From NCBI GenBank assembly GCA_034336665.1, contig CM067584.1, forward strand, positions 1,302,001 to 1,366,000: DNA of 64,000 bases, written 5' to 3'. The position numbers and the translations under genes are program-made. How positions within the stretch are numbered: the first letter of the stretch is position 1; each line of letters opens with the position of its first letter. The DNA comes from Luscinia megarhynchos. Its lineage: Eukaryota > Chordata > Aves > Passeriformes > Turdidae. The notes under the pieces are model-generated. The model had not been told where the DNA came from. It made no database searches and saw nothing but the letters and a program-made list of their open reading frames with translations. Of this stretch, positions 1 to 34,012 are shown one piece after another.

Positions 1-23033
<23,033 letters not shown>

Positions 23034-23994
23034 CCCCTCAAATGGCCTCTTTTGAGGTAACCCTGCCTTTGCTCTTCCTTCTGTTCTGGCTCTCTGTGCT
23101 GCTGTCTGCCCTGAGCTGCTGCTAGTGCACATTCTCCTGGGGGAAGTGTGGCAGGGCTGTGCCCAGCTCCCGACCTGCAGAGAGGGTTTGCTGAGCTGCA
23201 GCGAAAGACTGAGGGTGGGCATCAGAATGCCCCATCTGATCACCTGCTCCTGGGTGCTGTGGGCAGGGGTCTGCAGCGATGCTCCAGCCACTGTGTGCAC
23301 AGCACCCACTGCAGCCACAGTGCCAAGGGCTGCTGCTGCTGTGACAGCGTCCTGGCTGCTCGGGGCGATGGTCCCCAGTGACAGGGGCACGGAGTTGTTA
23401 CTCCTGGTTGTGCCGGGCTACAGGCAGAGGTATGGTCTTTGTCCAAAGCCATTCCAGGGTCTAGATTGTATTTGCATGGAGTCTGAGCAGAACTAACCCC
23501 TTCATGCATGAGCGCTAACTGCTTTGCTTTTAGTTTTCCATGTGAAAGTGGCCCAGGGTGTGCACTGGGGAAGGTCTTCCTCACTGCTGGGAGAGTGGGG
23601 TGCAGTCAGTCTCCCTAGTTGAGGTGGGGGGCTCAAGGCTGGCCTGCTCCATCCCAGAACCTAGAGCAGCCCTGCCAACTGCTTCCCAGTGCCATGCTGC
23701 GTTGGTGCAGCTCAGCTGCTGCTTGCTGCTCTCTGCAGATGGGGCAGCACCATCAATACCATCCATGTCATTGCTCCTAGTTCGAGGCCTGCCACTTAGT
23801 GGTGCTCTGTCACTGACTGACAGCTGCCAAATCTTGTCTTATGGTTGCTTGGCAGCATGGATGCATGTGGGACAAGCACAGTGTACAGGAAGGACTTCCC
23901 AGCTATGTACCTGGCTGCCCCCACCACTTATCCTGGATGTGCCACCATGAATGCCTGGTAACCCCATTTCTGTGCCTCTCTCTGTCTCTCCCAG

Positions 23995-24021
23995 GATCAC
24001 ACCTCAACACCAAACCACTGA
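23995..24021 (+). CDS. ANK1: Alternative ANK1 terminal exon encoding DHTSTPNH
   Basis: TCTCTCTGTCTCTCCCAG precedes GATCACACC, and a stop codon lies at 24019-24021. The eight residues match the DHTSTPNP tail of human ANK1 isoforms except for the last one. It is phase 0, so it can replace the 33-codon exon at 22935-23033 after the exon ending at 22659. Confidence 0.9.
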   Translation, partial: DHTSTPNH

Positions 24022-24711
24022 ACTTCACACACGTTCTGACACATACCTGAGAAGAGAGGCGAGGAGAGCAGAGAGTGGAGGGGAGCAGGGCTGGCTGTAC
24101 ATGTTTCTATAGGCTAATGGCATGATTTTGTATGAGACATACTTACCGTCCTATCCGCATGACTGACTGACTGCAAGACGCATGAGCTACAGTACTTCAA
24201 ACTGACGAGGGGCCCATCCCTGCCCCGCTGCTGCCAGCAGCCCAGAGACAGCACCACACACCAGGGGCGTGCTCCAGCTCCTTTGGGAGCCAAGAGCTGG
24301 AGCAGAAGAAAATGAGAGGGGAAGAGATTGCAGCTCCGTGTGGTTGCGCGTGTCGATGCATCCCCACGCCTGTGCTCCAGCTGCAGAGGAAAGCTGGGAC
24401 AGCATGGCGCTGCTCAGCATGGAAGGAGAGGTGCTTGGCCCCCCGCAAATGCCTCTGCTGCCTCTGCTGGACTCGCTTCTCATCCCTCCCTGTGAGTGTT
24501 GGGCTTTGGGGAGGGCAGCAGTGGCCAGAGGGTGCAAGGGGAGGCTGCAGGGAGCACAGCTGCTCTGGGCAGAGGGACTGGTGCAGGGCTGCCCTTCCTC
24601 TCCCCAGCACGTGCAGTCTCCTGCCAGGGCAGAGCTCTGGGCTGAGCACTGAGCTCGTTGCTTATGTTGAAAGTGTAAACTGTACAGCAATCAGCCTTGT
24701 GTATATGAACC

Positions 24712-24717
24712 AATAAA
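24712..24717 (+). terminator. Proximal poly(A) signal of ANK1
   Basis: AATAAA lies about 690 bp after the DHTSTPNH stop codon, in a context with TGTACAGCAATCAGCC and GTATATGAACC. It is a good candidate for the shorter ANK1 and sAnk1 3' ends. Confidence 0.6.
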
Positions 24718-26174
24718 TACTATGCAAACCCCTAGGGACACTCTAGCAGTATGTACAAAGCACTAACAGCTCTGCTCTCAAATACCTCTTCAGGCTGCAG
24801 GATGGGCAAAGCCTTTGGAATATGTGAGCAGCTCTGGTGAATGGAGCAGGAAGGCCGTAGGAGTGAGGGGGCAGCATCCCACCCCTGTCCTGTGCCCCTC
24901 TGCCTGGGCTTGGCCCCTTCCTGGCCTGAAGAGGGGGGCTAGAGGTGCAGTCCCGTGGTCCAGCCCCAGTTTGTGTTGGCTCCAGCTGGGTTGAAGCTGT
25001 AGGCCTGCGTTGAGGTGCTTGGGGCCCAGGGAGGATGTGCTGTGAGAGAGAGCAGTGGGTGCTTGTGCCACACGTGGGGTTGTGCCTAGCTCTACTCAGC
25101 ACAATATCTGCTCAGGAGATGAGCCAGGAGCTAACAACAGCCAACAGCTGTGCAATATGCACCCCAGGCAAGGGCTTTGCAGGGACCCTGGCCTCCCTGC
25201 GAGGGGGCTTGTAGCCCTGGACACTGACAGGACCAATCCCAGAGACTTGGGGCTGCTGCCCCGCTGGCTGCATGCTCTCCAGGTGGAGCCTGCCCTGCTG
25301 TGGCAGCAGCCTGAGCCTTAGAGTGGCTGCTCCAGCAGGAGAGCAGCGCTGGGCAGAGCTGCCCAGGCAGCTCAGAGTCAGGCAGTAGAATGAACCTGTT
25401 GGAATACCTGACCCCAGGAGCACAGGTGGAACGTGGTCCCAGTTCCCTGACCTTGCCCTTTACCTAACTGATGTGGGGACCTGGCGTTTGTAGCGCAGTG
25501 ATGTGGGGACCCCCTGCTCTTTCTCCTGGAAGTGGCCATGGACCTGCTTTGCAGAGTCTGAGTTTGTTCTCTGTGGCCAGGTGCAGAACAAGTGCACCTC
25601 CAGCTTCAGGCCATGCGCTGGTGGCCTTGGCAGGGCAGCCCTGCTTTCAGGGGGTGCACGTCTGCTGGGAGAGCCCCTGGCTGCCCTGTGGCCGAGAGGA
25701 AGCCTCGCTGCAGCGAAGCAACTGACCCAGCTTAGCCTTGGAGAGCAAAGCAGTCCCCTCCCCACCCCAACGTTGAGCCATATAGGCACAGACTCTCCAT
25801 CCATCACCCTTGCTGCGTACAATAACCTCCCTAGACCCACTGCAACAGCTGACTCTGTAGCAATCACCCTAGAGTTGTGTGTGGGTCCAGTGCTTTGGCC
25901 TTGTGTATGCCGTAGGGAATGTGCTGTGCTGCAACCGTGCCAGGCACCTGCAGTGACATTGCTTCGCGCTCAGATTGCTTGTAGGGCTGGTAGGGGGAGG
26001 CTGCACCCGACATTGAGCCTAGAGAATGCTGCAGTCTGCACACTAGAAGCTTTTTAGAAGTTTTAAAAATAACTTTTATTTTCTTTTTTTAATTGTTATG
26101 GAAACAAGCCTTTTGGATCTCCCTGTCTTAGGCCCTGATGTATAGATCATTTCCCTGTACACCAGCTATGAATT
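24718..26174 (+). other. Probable distal ANK1 3' UTR
   Basis: No gene is recognisable in this 1.45-kb stretch. The AU-rich last 150 bases, with TTTTTAGAAGTTTTAAAAAT and TTGTTATGGAAACAAGCC, end in an overlapping double poly(A) signal. That looks like a long 3' UTR end, and mammalian ANK1 also has alternative long 3' UTRs. This is an inference from composition only. Confidence 0.45.
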
Positions 26175-26184
26175 AATAAATAAA
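26175..26184 (+). terminator. Distal double poly(A) signal, probably ANK1
   Basis: AATAAATAAA follows an AT-rich tail and precedes an abrupt switch to GC-rich repeats. It is about 1.0 kb before the NKX6-3 start codon, so the two genes would be tail to head with a very short spacer. Confidence 0.55.
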
Positions 26185-26538
26185 TCAACACAAACAGCGT
26201 CTCGTCTCTGCTTTTCCAAAGGGGGGGAAGACGGAGAGCCCGGGGGTGGGTTCCCTCTTGCCAGGAGGGAGGCGGCAGCCGTGGGAGCGGCGCCTTCTCG
26301 TGCCCTGCCATTCCGGGGAGCTGGAGCGAGCAGGAGCGTGCGCTCGCCCGAGGGGCTGCGGGGGCTCCTCCCGGGCTGGGCGCGGCGGAAGCGTCCGTGC
26401 AGCCGGTGCCAGCGGCGGCCCCAGCGCTGCGGGGCTGTGCCGGGGCAGTGGCGCTGCTGCGGCCCCGCCGGGAGCTGTCCAGTGTGCGCGCCGCGCCGCG
26501 CCCCGGCCGCAGCGCATCGCACCCCGTCCCGTCCCTCG

Positions 26539-26600
26539 CATGGCATGGCATGGCTTGGCATGGCATCGCATGGCATCGCATGGCATCGCATGGCATCCCG
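26539..26600 (+). repeat. TGGCATCGCA tandem repeat
   Basis: Copies of the pentamer TGGCA pass into four copies of the decamer TGGCATCGCA. It lies in the GC-rich spacer between the ANK1 end and the NKX6-3 promoter. Confidence 0.9.
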
Positions 26601-26675
26601 ACCCGTGCTCATGTCCGTCCCGTCCCGTCCCGTCCCTCCTATCGCACCGCACCGCACCGCATCCCGACCCACGCT

Positions 26676-26755
26676 CGTGTCCGTGTCCGTGTCCGAGTCC
26701 GTGTCCGAGTCCGTGTCCGTGTCCGTGTCCGTGTCCGTGTCCGTGTCCGTCCCGT
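26676..26755 (+). repeat. GTGTCC hexamer repeat
   Basis: About thirteen copies of GTGTCC, with GAGTCC variants, are followed by CCCGT pentamers. Together with the neighbouring repeat and CGTCC runs it fills most of 26520-26790. No gene is present in this spacer. Confidence 0.9.
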
Positions 26756-26843
26756 CCCGTCCCTCCCGCTCCCGCCGCCGCCGCCGCCGTTCAAAGCGCA
26801 ATTTGTCTGGGCCGCACCAATCGCGCTCTGCCGCCGAGGCGCA

Positions 26844-26945
26844 GCCAATGGGAGCGCGGCGCGCAGCCCGCCGGCCAATGGGAGCGCGGCGCGCAGCCCG
26901 CCGGCCAATGGGAGCGCGGCGCGCAGCCCGCCGGCCAATGGGCGC
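26844..26945 (+). promoter_or_regulatory. NKX6-3 promoter: four CCAAT boxes on a 30-bp period
   Basis: CCAAT occurs at 26845-26849, 26875-26879, 26905-26909 and 26935-26939, within tandem 30-bp units reading CCAATGGGAGCGCGGCGCGC then AGCCCGCCGG. CCAAT boxes bind NF-Y. The array is followed by CTATTCTAATAG and a GATA-type site (TTTATCAG, near 26970), then about 230 bp to the NKX6-3 ATG. Its position argues for a core promoter, though the start site is not known. Confidence 0.75.
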
Positions 26946-27208
26946 GCGCTATTCTAATAGGGCCCGTCTTTATCAGAGAAATGTTGGCGCTGCCCGCGCC
27001 CGAGTTGAGGGTCCGGGGCCGGAGCCGCCGCAGGGTCGGCGGGCGCTCCCCGGGCTGCCCGCGGCCCCGGCCCCGCCGCCATCCCCGTGCCCGCCAGGCG
27101 CCGCGGCCAGCGCGGCTCTGGGGCTGCGCAGCCCCCAGGCCGGTGGGGATGGGTCGGCCGTCGCACCTCCGGGGTTCCGGGCTCTGAGGCCGCCTCGGTG
27201 CTAGAGCC

Positions 27209-29023
27209 ATGGATGCCAACCTGCCAGGCACCTTCCTGCTCAACGGCCCCTCGCTGGGCCCCTTCCCCGAGGCCAAGGCGCCTGTTTGCCAGTACTCGGT
27301 GCAGAGCTCCTTCTACAAGCTGGGGCCGCCCGGGCTGGGAGCGCAGCTGGCCGCGGGCACCCCGCACGGCATCTCGGACATCCTGGGCCGGCCCGCGGCC
27401 ACCGGCGGCGGCGGCCTCCTGCCCGGCTACCCGCACGCGGGCGGACTGAACGGACTGAGCTCCCCGGGCGTCTACTACGGGCCCCAGGTGGGCGCTCTCG
27501 CCAAGGCCGGCGGCGAGTACCCGCCGCGGGCCCGGAGCTGCTGGGCGGAGGCGGCCCCGGAGTGGCGGGCCCGGCAGTGCGGCGGCCGTGAGTACCGGGC
27601 TGGGCTGGGCTGGGCTGGGCACTGCCGGCGCTAGCAAAGGGGCACGGGGCCGGCTGTGTCTGCGCCAGCGCCCGCACGAGGCACGGCTGGTGGGCTGAGC
27701 CAGGGCAGGGGGAAAGAGCCCAGAGCTGCCGGAGCTCGAACTGTCACCGAACTTTCGGCTCCAGGGCAGGGGCAGCTCTAATGCCAAATGCTGATGCTTT
27801 GTCCCCGGGCAGCCACAGCTGGCAAGGGCAGGCAGAGCCCTCAGACTGGCAAGTTCTGCCTGTCTCTCAGCCAGCCCCACTGGGGTCAGCGCCTGGTTTA
27901 GGTCATGCCAGAGACGGGCAGGATGGCCAGCCCCAGAGCCCCAGGCTGGCAGCGCCGCCTTCCTGCTGGAGAGCTGTCAGGGCAATTGCAGATCATGTTG
28001 CTGCTGTGCCGGGGGGGTAGGCTGGGCACATCCACTGTCCCATGAGAAGCCCCGGGAGGCTGGATGCAGCTGCTCAAAGCATGCAGCTCTGGTCTCATTC
28101 ACACCTTTGCAGGTGATGATTTTGGAGCAGATGGGTTAGGCAGTTTGGCCATCTGCTCCTGGCACAGCCGCGAGCCAATGACCAGCTCTGCCTGTCTGCT
28201 GTGCGTCCTGCAAGGTGTGGGGCAGGGGGCACAGTGGTCCCAGCGCTGCGTGGCTCTGGGGTCGAGCACTGTTGGTAGCGACCCTTGCTCTCTCACCACA
28301 GCTCTTAGCACCGTCCTTGATCGGGAGGTGCCTAGCCTGGCTCTGGCTGTGTGGGAGCTGAACAGAGGGCAGCTCAGCCCTCCTGGCATGGGGCTGAAAC
28401 CCTGAAACAGGAATACAGTTTTAATTTGGAGGGGAGCAGGTGTGGAGGGACCGTTTGGTCACTGAGGGCTGGTGCATGTGGACAAGAGGAGAACTGTCCA
28501 GAGTTGTGGGCTGCCAAGAGCTCACCCACTTCTCTTCCTCTCCTGTAGCCCCTGCTCACTTGGCTGACAGCATCCACAAGAAGAAGCACACGCGCCCAAC
28601 CTTCACGGGACACCAGATCTTTGCTCTGGAGAAGACTTTTGAGCAGACCAAGTACCTGGCGGGTCCGGAAAGAGCACGGCTGGCCTATTCTCTCGGCATG
28701 ACTGAGTCTCAGGTGAAGGTGAGTGGTGGTCCCTGTGGCACGGGGCGTGCAGCGTGTTGGCTGCTAACTGAGCTGGGCCCGTGGGCCAACAGGTCTGGTT
28801 CCAGAACCGACGGACCAAATGGAGGAAGAAGAGTGCCCTGGAGCCCTCCTCATCCTCGCAGCGGGCGGGGGGCTCTGGCGGAGAGCGGGCGGCCTCCGAG
28901 ACCGAGGACGATGAGTACAACAAGCCCCTGGACCCAGACTCAGACGACGAGAAGATCCGGCTGCTGCTGAGGAAGCACCGTGCAGCCTTCTCGATGCTGG
29001 GCTTGGGCACGCACAGCGGCTGA
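27209..29023 (+). CDS. NKX6-3: Homeobox protein NKX6-3
   Basis: Three exons, 27209-27587, 28549-28718 and 28793-29023, join in frame to 259 residues (human about 265). The N-terminus [20 protein letters not shown] and the conserved [15 protein letters not shown] (an Eh1-like repressor motif, residues about 50-64) identify the NKX6 family. The homeodomain spans about residues 137-196, beginning [20 protein letters not shown], with the helix-3 [13 protein letters not shown] split by the second intron exactly as in NKX genes. The acidic tail [20 protein letters not shown] is almost identical to human NKX6-3. NKX6-3 is a transcriptional regulator of gut endocrine cells and hindbrain. The start is the only ATG in context. 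A poly(A) signal lies 188 bp after the stop. Confidence 0.97.
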
Positions 29024-29210
29024 GCTGCAGCACAGGCTGCCCCTCCGGCTGGAGCGGCTCTGTCTCCTCTGTCCTGCTGGGGTGCTCCCCGCAGCAGCAG
29101 GTGCCGCGCTGGGGGCGGGCTGGTGACAGCCCGATGGGGAGCGTGGCTTGCAGGGCTGGGAGCAGCACACCTGCTAGCATCAGGTGCAGCTGTGTTATGG
29201 GCATTGGTGA

Positions 29211-29216
29211 AATAAA
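29211..29216 (+). terminator. NKX6-3 poly(A) signal
   Basis: AATAAA lies 188 bp downstream of the NKX6-3 stop codon, giving a short 3' UTR. Confidence 0.75.
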
Positions 29217-29223
29217 GGTCCTA

Positions 29224-30470
29224 GTCAAGTCCCAGCACTTGTTTTGTGGGCATGTGGTCCAGGGTGGCCTTGTGAGGCTGGGCCAGAGAAGGGCTGGGGA
29301 TAGGATGTACGGGGTAGGGTCTGCATGCCAGGCAGGGGCAAGGACCACGCTGTGGTCCTGAGTGTGGGGCTGGAAGGGCCCACGGGAACAGGGGAGCCCT
29401 GGAGATTTCCCAGGATTTTCTCTGGTTTGGGTGTGTACTAGCAGCAAGAGCTGCTGGTTCAAAAGTCACTCATTGGGGCCTCTTATTGGAAGCTCTTAGC
29501 AGCAAATAAATATCATTTATCTTAACGGTGTGAGTGAGAGCCCATTCACCTGTCAGGGCTGCAGGATTGATGTGGCATCAATAGCCCCAGTGTGTTTGCC
29601 TGCCAACCTGCTGGGCCCCCCCTGCTCTGTGCTGCACCCCTGTGCAGTGGGGCTGCACACTTGGGCGTATGTGTGCCCGTGGGTCTGCACACCCTGTTCT
29701 GGCTCCCTGTACCTCACCAGTGCCATGCCAGCTGTAGGTGCTGCACGGGGCCAGCTGTCCTTGCCTGCTTGGGACACCAAAGCAGCTCCAGCTGGTGCTG
29801 GCACAGGCACAGCGCTGAAGGCCGGGCAGTTTTCAGCCAAGAGCCAACTAAGTGCCAGCCAGGTGTGAGCAATCACACGGGCTGTGTCTTGGAAGGAAAT
29901 GGATAGCAGATAAGGTGCTGCCGGCCCATCAGGCACACAGAGCAGCATGGCACAGGCAGGGCAGGGGCAGGAATGGGGCTGGGGAAGGGCTGGGTGCCCA
30001 GGCAGTACCTGCTATGGGCTGGTGCCTGAGTGCATGCCTGGGACAGGTGGAGCTCCTGAGCACTGGGACCTTCCAGTGCCCTGGGCACCAGCCTCGTGTG
30101 GGGCTGCAGATCATCGCTGCCCATCCTGCCAAGGGCCACACTTGGCTCAAAACCCTCTCCAGTCTCTCACTGGGCTGTGGGCTCTTTGCAAGGAGGCCTG
30201 ACTGCTCGCTGCCACTTGTGCTAGCTTAGGGGACTTCTGTCCCCACATCGGTCCTGTCCAGCCCCTGCAGTGAGCATGGGGCTTTTAATGCTCCCCCTCA
30301 GCCATGCAGCCCCTCCCCTGCCTCCACGGGACAGGGGCTGGGCCAGGACAGAGCTGATGGACCCTTTGCAAGGATGTGGGATGGCAGGTCCCGTGGGAGC
30401 GTGGTGCACAGGGCTGGGGGAAGAGCCATCACTGTCTGTGGACGGAGCCAGCACTCAGCAGGAGCAGGTT
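29224..30470. other. Intergenic DNA after NKX6-3
   Basis: I see no coding exon with flanking splice sites and no recognisable transposon. The sequence is of moderate GC content. Confidence 0.6.
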
Positions 30471-30479
30471 CCACATGGT

Positions 30480-30670
30480 GGGAGAAGTGAGGGGCTGCTG
30501 GTGGGATATTTTTTTAACATTTTCTAAGCTGCCCAGCTTGGCTGACAATTTTTAATGTACTAACTGCCTGGTCCAGTGAGCTGATTAATTGGTGCTGTGG
30601 AGATCAATACAAAACAGAAAATTAAAACAATTTTAAAGTGATTAAGTAGTTTAACACCTGTCTGATGCCA
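30480..30670. promoter_or_regulatory. AT-rich block, candidate conserved non-coding element
   Basis: An abrupt AT-rich island contains homeodomain-type TAAT cores, for example CTGATTAATTGG, AAAATTAAAACAATTT and GTGATTAAGTAGTTTAAC. It stands out against the GC-rich surroundings. The closest developmental gene is NKX6-3, so an enhancer is plausible. This is inference from composition and motifs. Confidence 0.4.
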
Positions 30671-30884
30671 CGTCAGGGCTGGGAGACAAATAAAGCAGGT
30701 GGCAAAGGGCCTGCTGTAGCCAGGGAGAGTGACAAATGGCTGCTGCAGCCCGGCTGCCCCGTACATCCCCACGCTGAGGCAGGAGCCCAAGCAGTGCTGA
30801 TCCATGCAGGGCCCGGCAGGCAGGACTGACCCCCTCTGCTCCTGCTGTGGCTCCCACCTTTGCACTGGCCACTTGCTGCTGGGC

Positions 30885-30968
30885 GGTGGTGCCCGTCGGT
30901 GCCCATCAATGCCCATCAGTGCCCATCAATACCCATCCATTCCCATCAGTGCCCATCACTGCCCCTCG
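30885..30968 (+). repeat. GCCCATCAAT decamer repeat
   Basis: About eight imperfect copies of the decamer GCCCATCAAT/GT lie directly before the larger C-rich minisatellite. Confidence 0.85.
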
Positions 30969-30969
30969 G

Positions 30970-31880
30970 CGCCGAGCTCCGCACAGGAGCGCTCAGCAGA
31001 GCCCGGCCCCGCTCAGCACAGCCCGGCCCCGCTCAGCAGAGCCCGGCCCCGCTCAGCACAGCCCGGCCCCGCTCGGCCCCGCACAGGAGCGCTCAGCACA
31101 GCCCGGCCCCGCACAGGAGCTCTCAGCAGAGCCCGGCCCCGCCAGCACAGCCCGCCCCGCTCGGCCTCGCGACAGGAGCGCCAGCAGAGCCCGGCCCCGC
31201 CAGCCCCGCTCAGCAGAGCCTCGCCCCGCTTCAGCAGAGCCCGGCCCCTCAGCAGAGCCCCGGCCCCGCCAGCACAGCCCGGCCCCGCTCGGCCCCCGCA
31301 CAGGGAGCTCAGCAGAGCCCGGCCCCGCTCAGCACAGCCCGCCCCGCTCAGCAGAGCCCGGCCCGCTCGGCCCCGCTCAGCAGAGCCCCGGCGCTGCCGC
31401 AGCCCCGCCAGCAGAGCCCGCCCCGGCCCCCTGCCGGCCCCCGCACAGGAGCGCCAGCCCCGCTCAGCAGAGCCCGGCCCCGCTGCCCTCGGGCCAGCAC
31501 AGCCCGACCCCGCTCAGCACAGCTCGGCCCCCGCTCTCAGCAGAGCCCCGACCCCGCTCAGCAGAGCCCGGCCCCGCTCGGCCCCGCTCAGCACAGCCCG
31601 GCCCCGCTCAGCACAGCCCGGCCCCGCTCGGCCCCGCTCAGCACAGCCCGCCCCGCTCGCCCCCGCTCGGCCCGCCAGCCCTCGCTCAGCACAGCCCGGC
31701 CCCGCTCGGCCCCGCTCGGCCCCGCCAGCACAGCCCGGCCCCGCTCGGCCCCGCTCAGCACAGCCCGGCCCCGCTCAGCAGAGCCCAGCCCCGCACAGCC
31801 CCGCTCAGCACAGCCCGGCCCCGCTCGGCGCTCAGCCCCGCTCAGCAGAGCCCCGGCGCTGCCGCAGCCCCGGGCCGTGT
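30970..31880 (+). repeat. C-rich minisatellite with CAGCCCGGCCCCGCTCAG units
   Basis: About 0.9 kb is made of the 18-20 bp unit GCTCAGCACAGCCCGGCCCC and its variants with CAGAGCCCGG and GCTCGGCCCC. All three forward frames stay open across it because the unit contains almost no T-initiated stops. The resulting proline/serine/alanine/arginine-rich open frames are therefore not evidence for a gene. Confidence 0.95.
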
Positions 31881-31984
31881 GGGCAGAGCCCGCAGCCAGC
31901 AGCTGGGGCTGCGAGCACGGCAGGACGCCTGGCAGGCAGATGGATGGCAGCTCCGCTTCAATTCTGCATCCCTTTTCTCCCAGA

Positions 31985-32345
31985 CAAACCCCCGTCGGAT
32001 TTTCGTAAATCAAAGCGCCACACTGTTTAATAAAAATTTATTGACTTACAAGTGATTATTTATCAAAAGGCCATTAATAGCAGCTCCGGGAATGATGTGC
32101 TACTGGGTGGTGCGTGGAGACTAATAGCAAATCAATGCCAGCATCCGGGCAGAATGCATATGAGGGCTGCTGGCCCCCGTGGGGTGCACGGCTGCTGCAG
32201 CCCGAGCCTGCAGCCCCTGCCCCTGGGCCGCCCCACGCTCCCCCCCCGTTATTTATTGCTTACAAATGAAATGATCGATACTTTTAATCTAGAGCTAAAT
32301 TTATTAACTTTCTCATCGGAGAGAGACATATTGACTGGGGGCATG
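31985..32345. promoter_or_regulatory. Second AT-rich block, candidate conserved non-coding element
   Basis: Two AT-rich segments, about 31990-32130 and 32245-32345, contain TTTAATAAAAATTTATTGAC, GATTATTTATCAAAAGG, CGTTATTTATTGCTTACAAA and ATCGATACTTTTAATC. They include GATA, TAAT and ATCGAT-type motifs with little evident repeat structure. With the block near 30.5 kb they flank the minisatellite. Their style resembles vertebrate developmental enhancers, but alignment is needed. Confidence 0.4.
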
Positions 32346-33771
32346 GGGTGGGAGAGCCAAGGAAAGATGGATGTGTGCCTCCTAACCTGTCCAGCCAGCT
32401 CTCTGCTTGCTCTGGAGCGTCCTGAATGCTGCTGGGGACGGTCCCCAAGCACAGCAGGACGTCCCACAAAGCTGAGGAGGGTCCTGCAAAGCACCATGGT
32501 GTCAGGGACAGGGCACCCAGCTGCAGGCTGGAGACAGAGAGCAGAGTTCTGGGGCACAGCCCTTGATAGGACTCAGGAGCGGCTGCTGAACGGGGAGCAG
32601 TGAAGGGCAGACCCTGCTGGGCAGCAGGGGTGGCAGGCAGCGACGTCCATGTCCCCAGCAGTTGTGTCCCCAGCGGCAGCACACAGGGAAGGGCCACCCA
32701 CGGTACCCAGGCAAGGCCTCAGCAGCCCATGGCTCACTGTGGCTCCCTCCAGGGCTCACCAGGCCACAGCAGCAGTCTTCATCCAAATGAAATGGCCCTG
32801 AGCTTGCAGCCAGAGCAGCAAAGTTCCATCAGGCAAATTAAAAAAAAAAAAAAAAAAGCGTAGGAAAATTCAGATTTAAGGCCACTTACACAGAACAGCT
32901 GTCCTCACCTGGCTTAGCAGATGCCCTCCCCAACAAACATTTGTACTTGAGGTAAAAATGAGGCACTTAGGTAACTGCCTTCTCCAGAGTGTAGAAAATG
33001 CAAGCAGGCTTCAGCAGGTAGCAGTGAAACTGCTCTTGCTTCTAAGAGTAGAGAAACCAGTGTAAGTGCTCAAGTTTATGGGAATGTCAGGAAAATGGGA
33101 AAAGTACATGGGACAAATGCTCAAATGCAAGTTGTTTTACTGAATAATTAATTTACTTGCAGAGCAGAAGGGGGGGGCACCACCTCCAGCACAATATTTC
33201 AGTTTTCTTGCAGCAGGGTGATACTATGCATGTGTGTGCATGACAAGGTCACGTACCACTGTTTCCCTCAGGAGACATTGGAAAAGGGATTTGCTGCCCG
33301 AGCCATGAAGTCCTGGGCTCTCCTACACAGCCTAGGCTGCCACTACAGCATGTGCAGGTTCCTCAGGAGCCCCACCTGCCACTGCAGTGACAGCTGGCAC
33401 CCTGCAGCTGCAGGGGACACAGGGGGTTCCCAAGGAGTGTGATCCTTACTGCAGCAGGAGCAGCCAAGAGCCTGGTACTGCAGCAGCAACTGTCTGGGTC
33501 AAGCTCACAGGAAGGTGGCAAAAGAAAAAGTTTTCTCCTGGAAGTGGATCTGGAAATGACCTGAGACCACATTCTGCTCCTAAGGGGTTTATGCCTCACA
33601 CACATGGGGCACAGGCTTATGATGATTCCCTCAGCTGTCAATGCAGCCAATTCCAGCACAGCCCACCAGTTTCTGTGCTATGGGAGATTTGTGACTGACA
33701 CACATGCACATCACAGCGGCCCTTCCCTGGGGCTGACACAGCACATGGAAGCACAGGACACCATAAATTCA
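32346..33771. other. Intergenic or GPAT4 3' flanking DNA
   Basis: No exon is recognised. It contains an A-homopolymer at about 32839-32856. Part of it may belong to a long GPAT4 3' UTR if a more distal poly(A) site is used. Confidence 0.5.
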
Positions 33772-33777
33772 TTTAAT
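33772..33777 (-). terminator. Candidate GPAT4 poly(A) signal (ATTAAA)
   Basis: The minus strand reads ATTAAA about 240 bp downstream of the GPAT4 stop codon. No canonical AATAAA is nearer. The call is tentative. Confidence 0.35.
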
Positions 33778-34012
33778 ACTGCCCCTGCAAGGGGCTTCAC
33801 TGTAACAGAACAGGAAGGCATCTTTGCCATGAGCTGCCCAAGGCCTAAAGACTCCAGGCAGCAGTACAACCTCTGGGGAACAACAGCCAGAGTGTGAGAG
33901 CGAGTCCAAGCAGCTCTGGAGCAGGCCCAGTCCAAGGGCTCAGAGTTGCTCCAGACAAGCCTGGCTGGTGCTGGAGGCTCGGGCCAGCCCCTGCAGCGCT
34001 GAGGCAGCGCAC

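Noticed and set aside
26246..27204. Long arginine/proline-rich open frames upstream of NKX6-3
   Set aside because: They run through simple repeats and the CCAAT-box array. They are products of GC-rich composition.
30804..32055. Proline-rich proteins of about 380-410 residues
   Set aside because: All three forward frames are equally open across a tandem repeat, and there are no splice sites or conserved domains.
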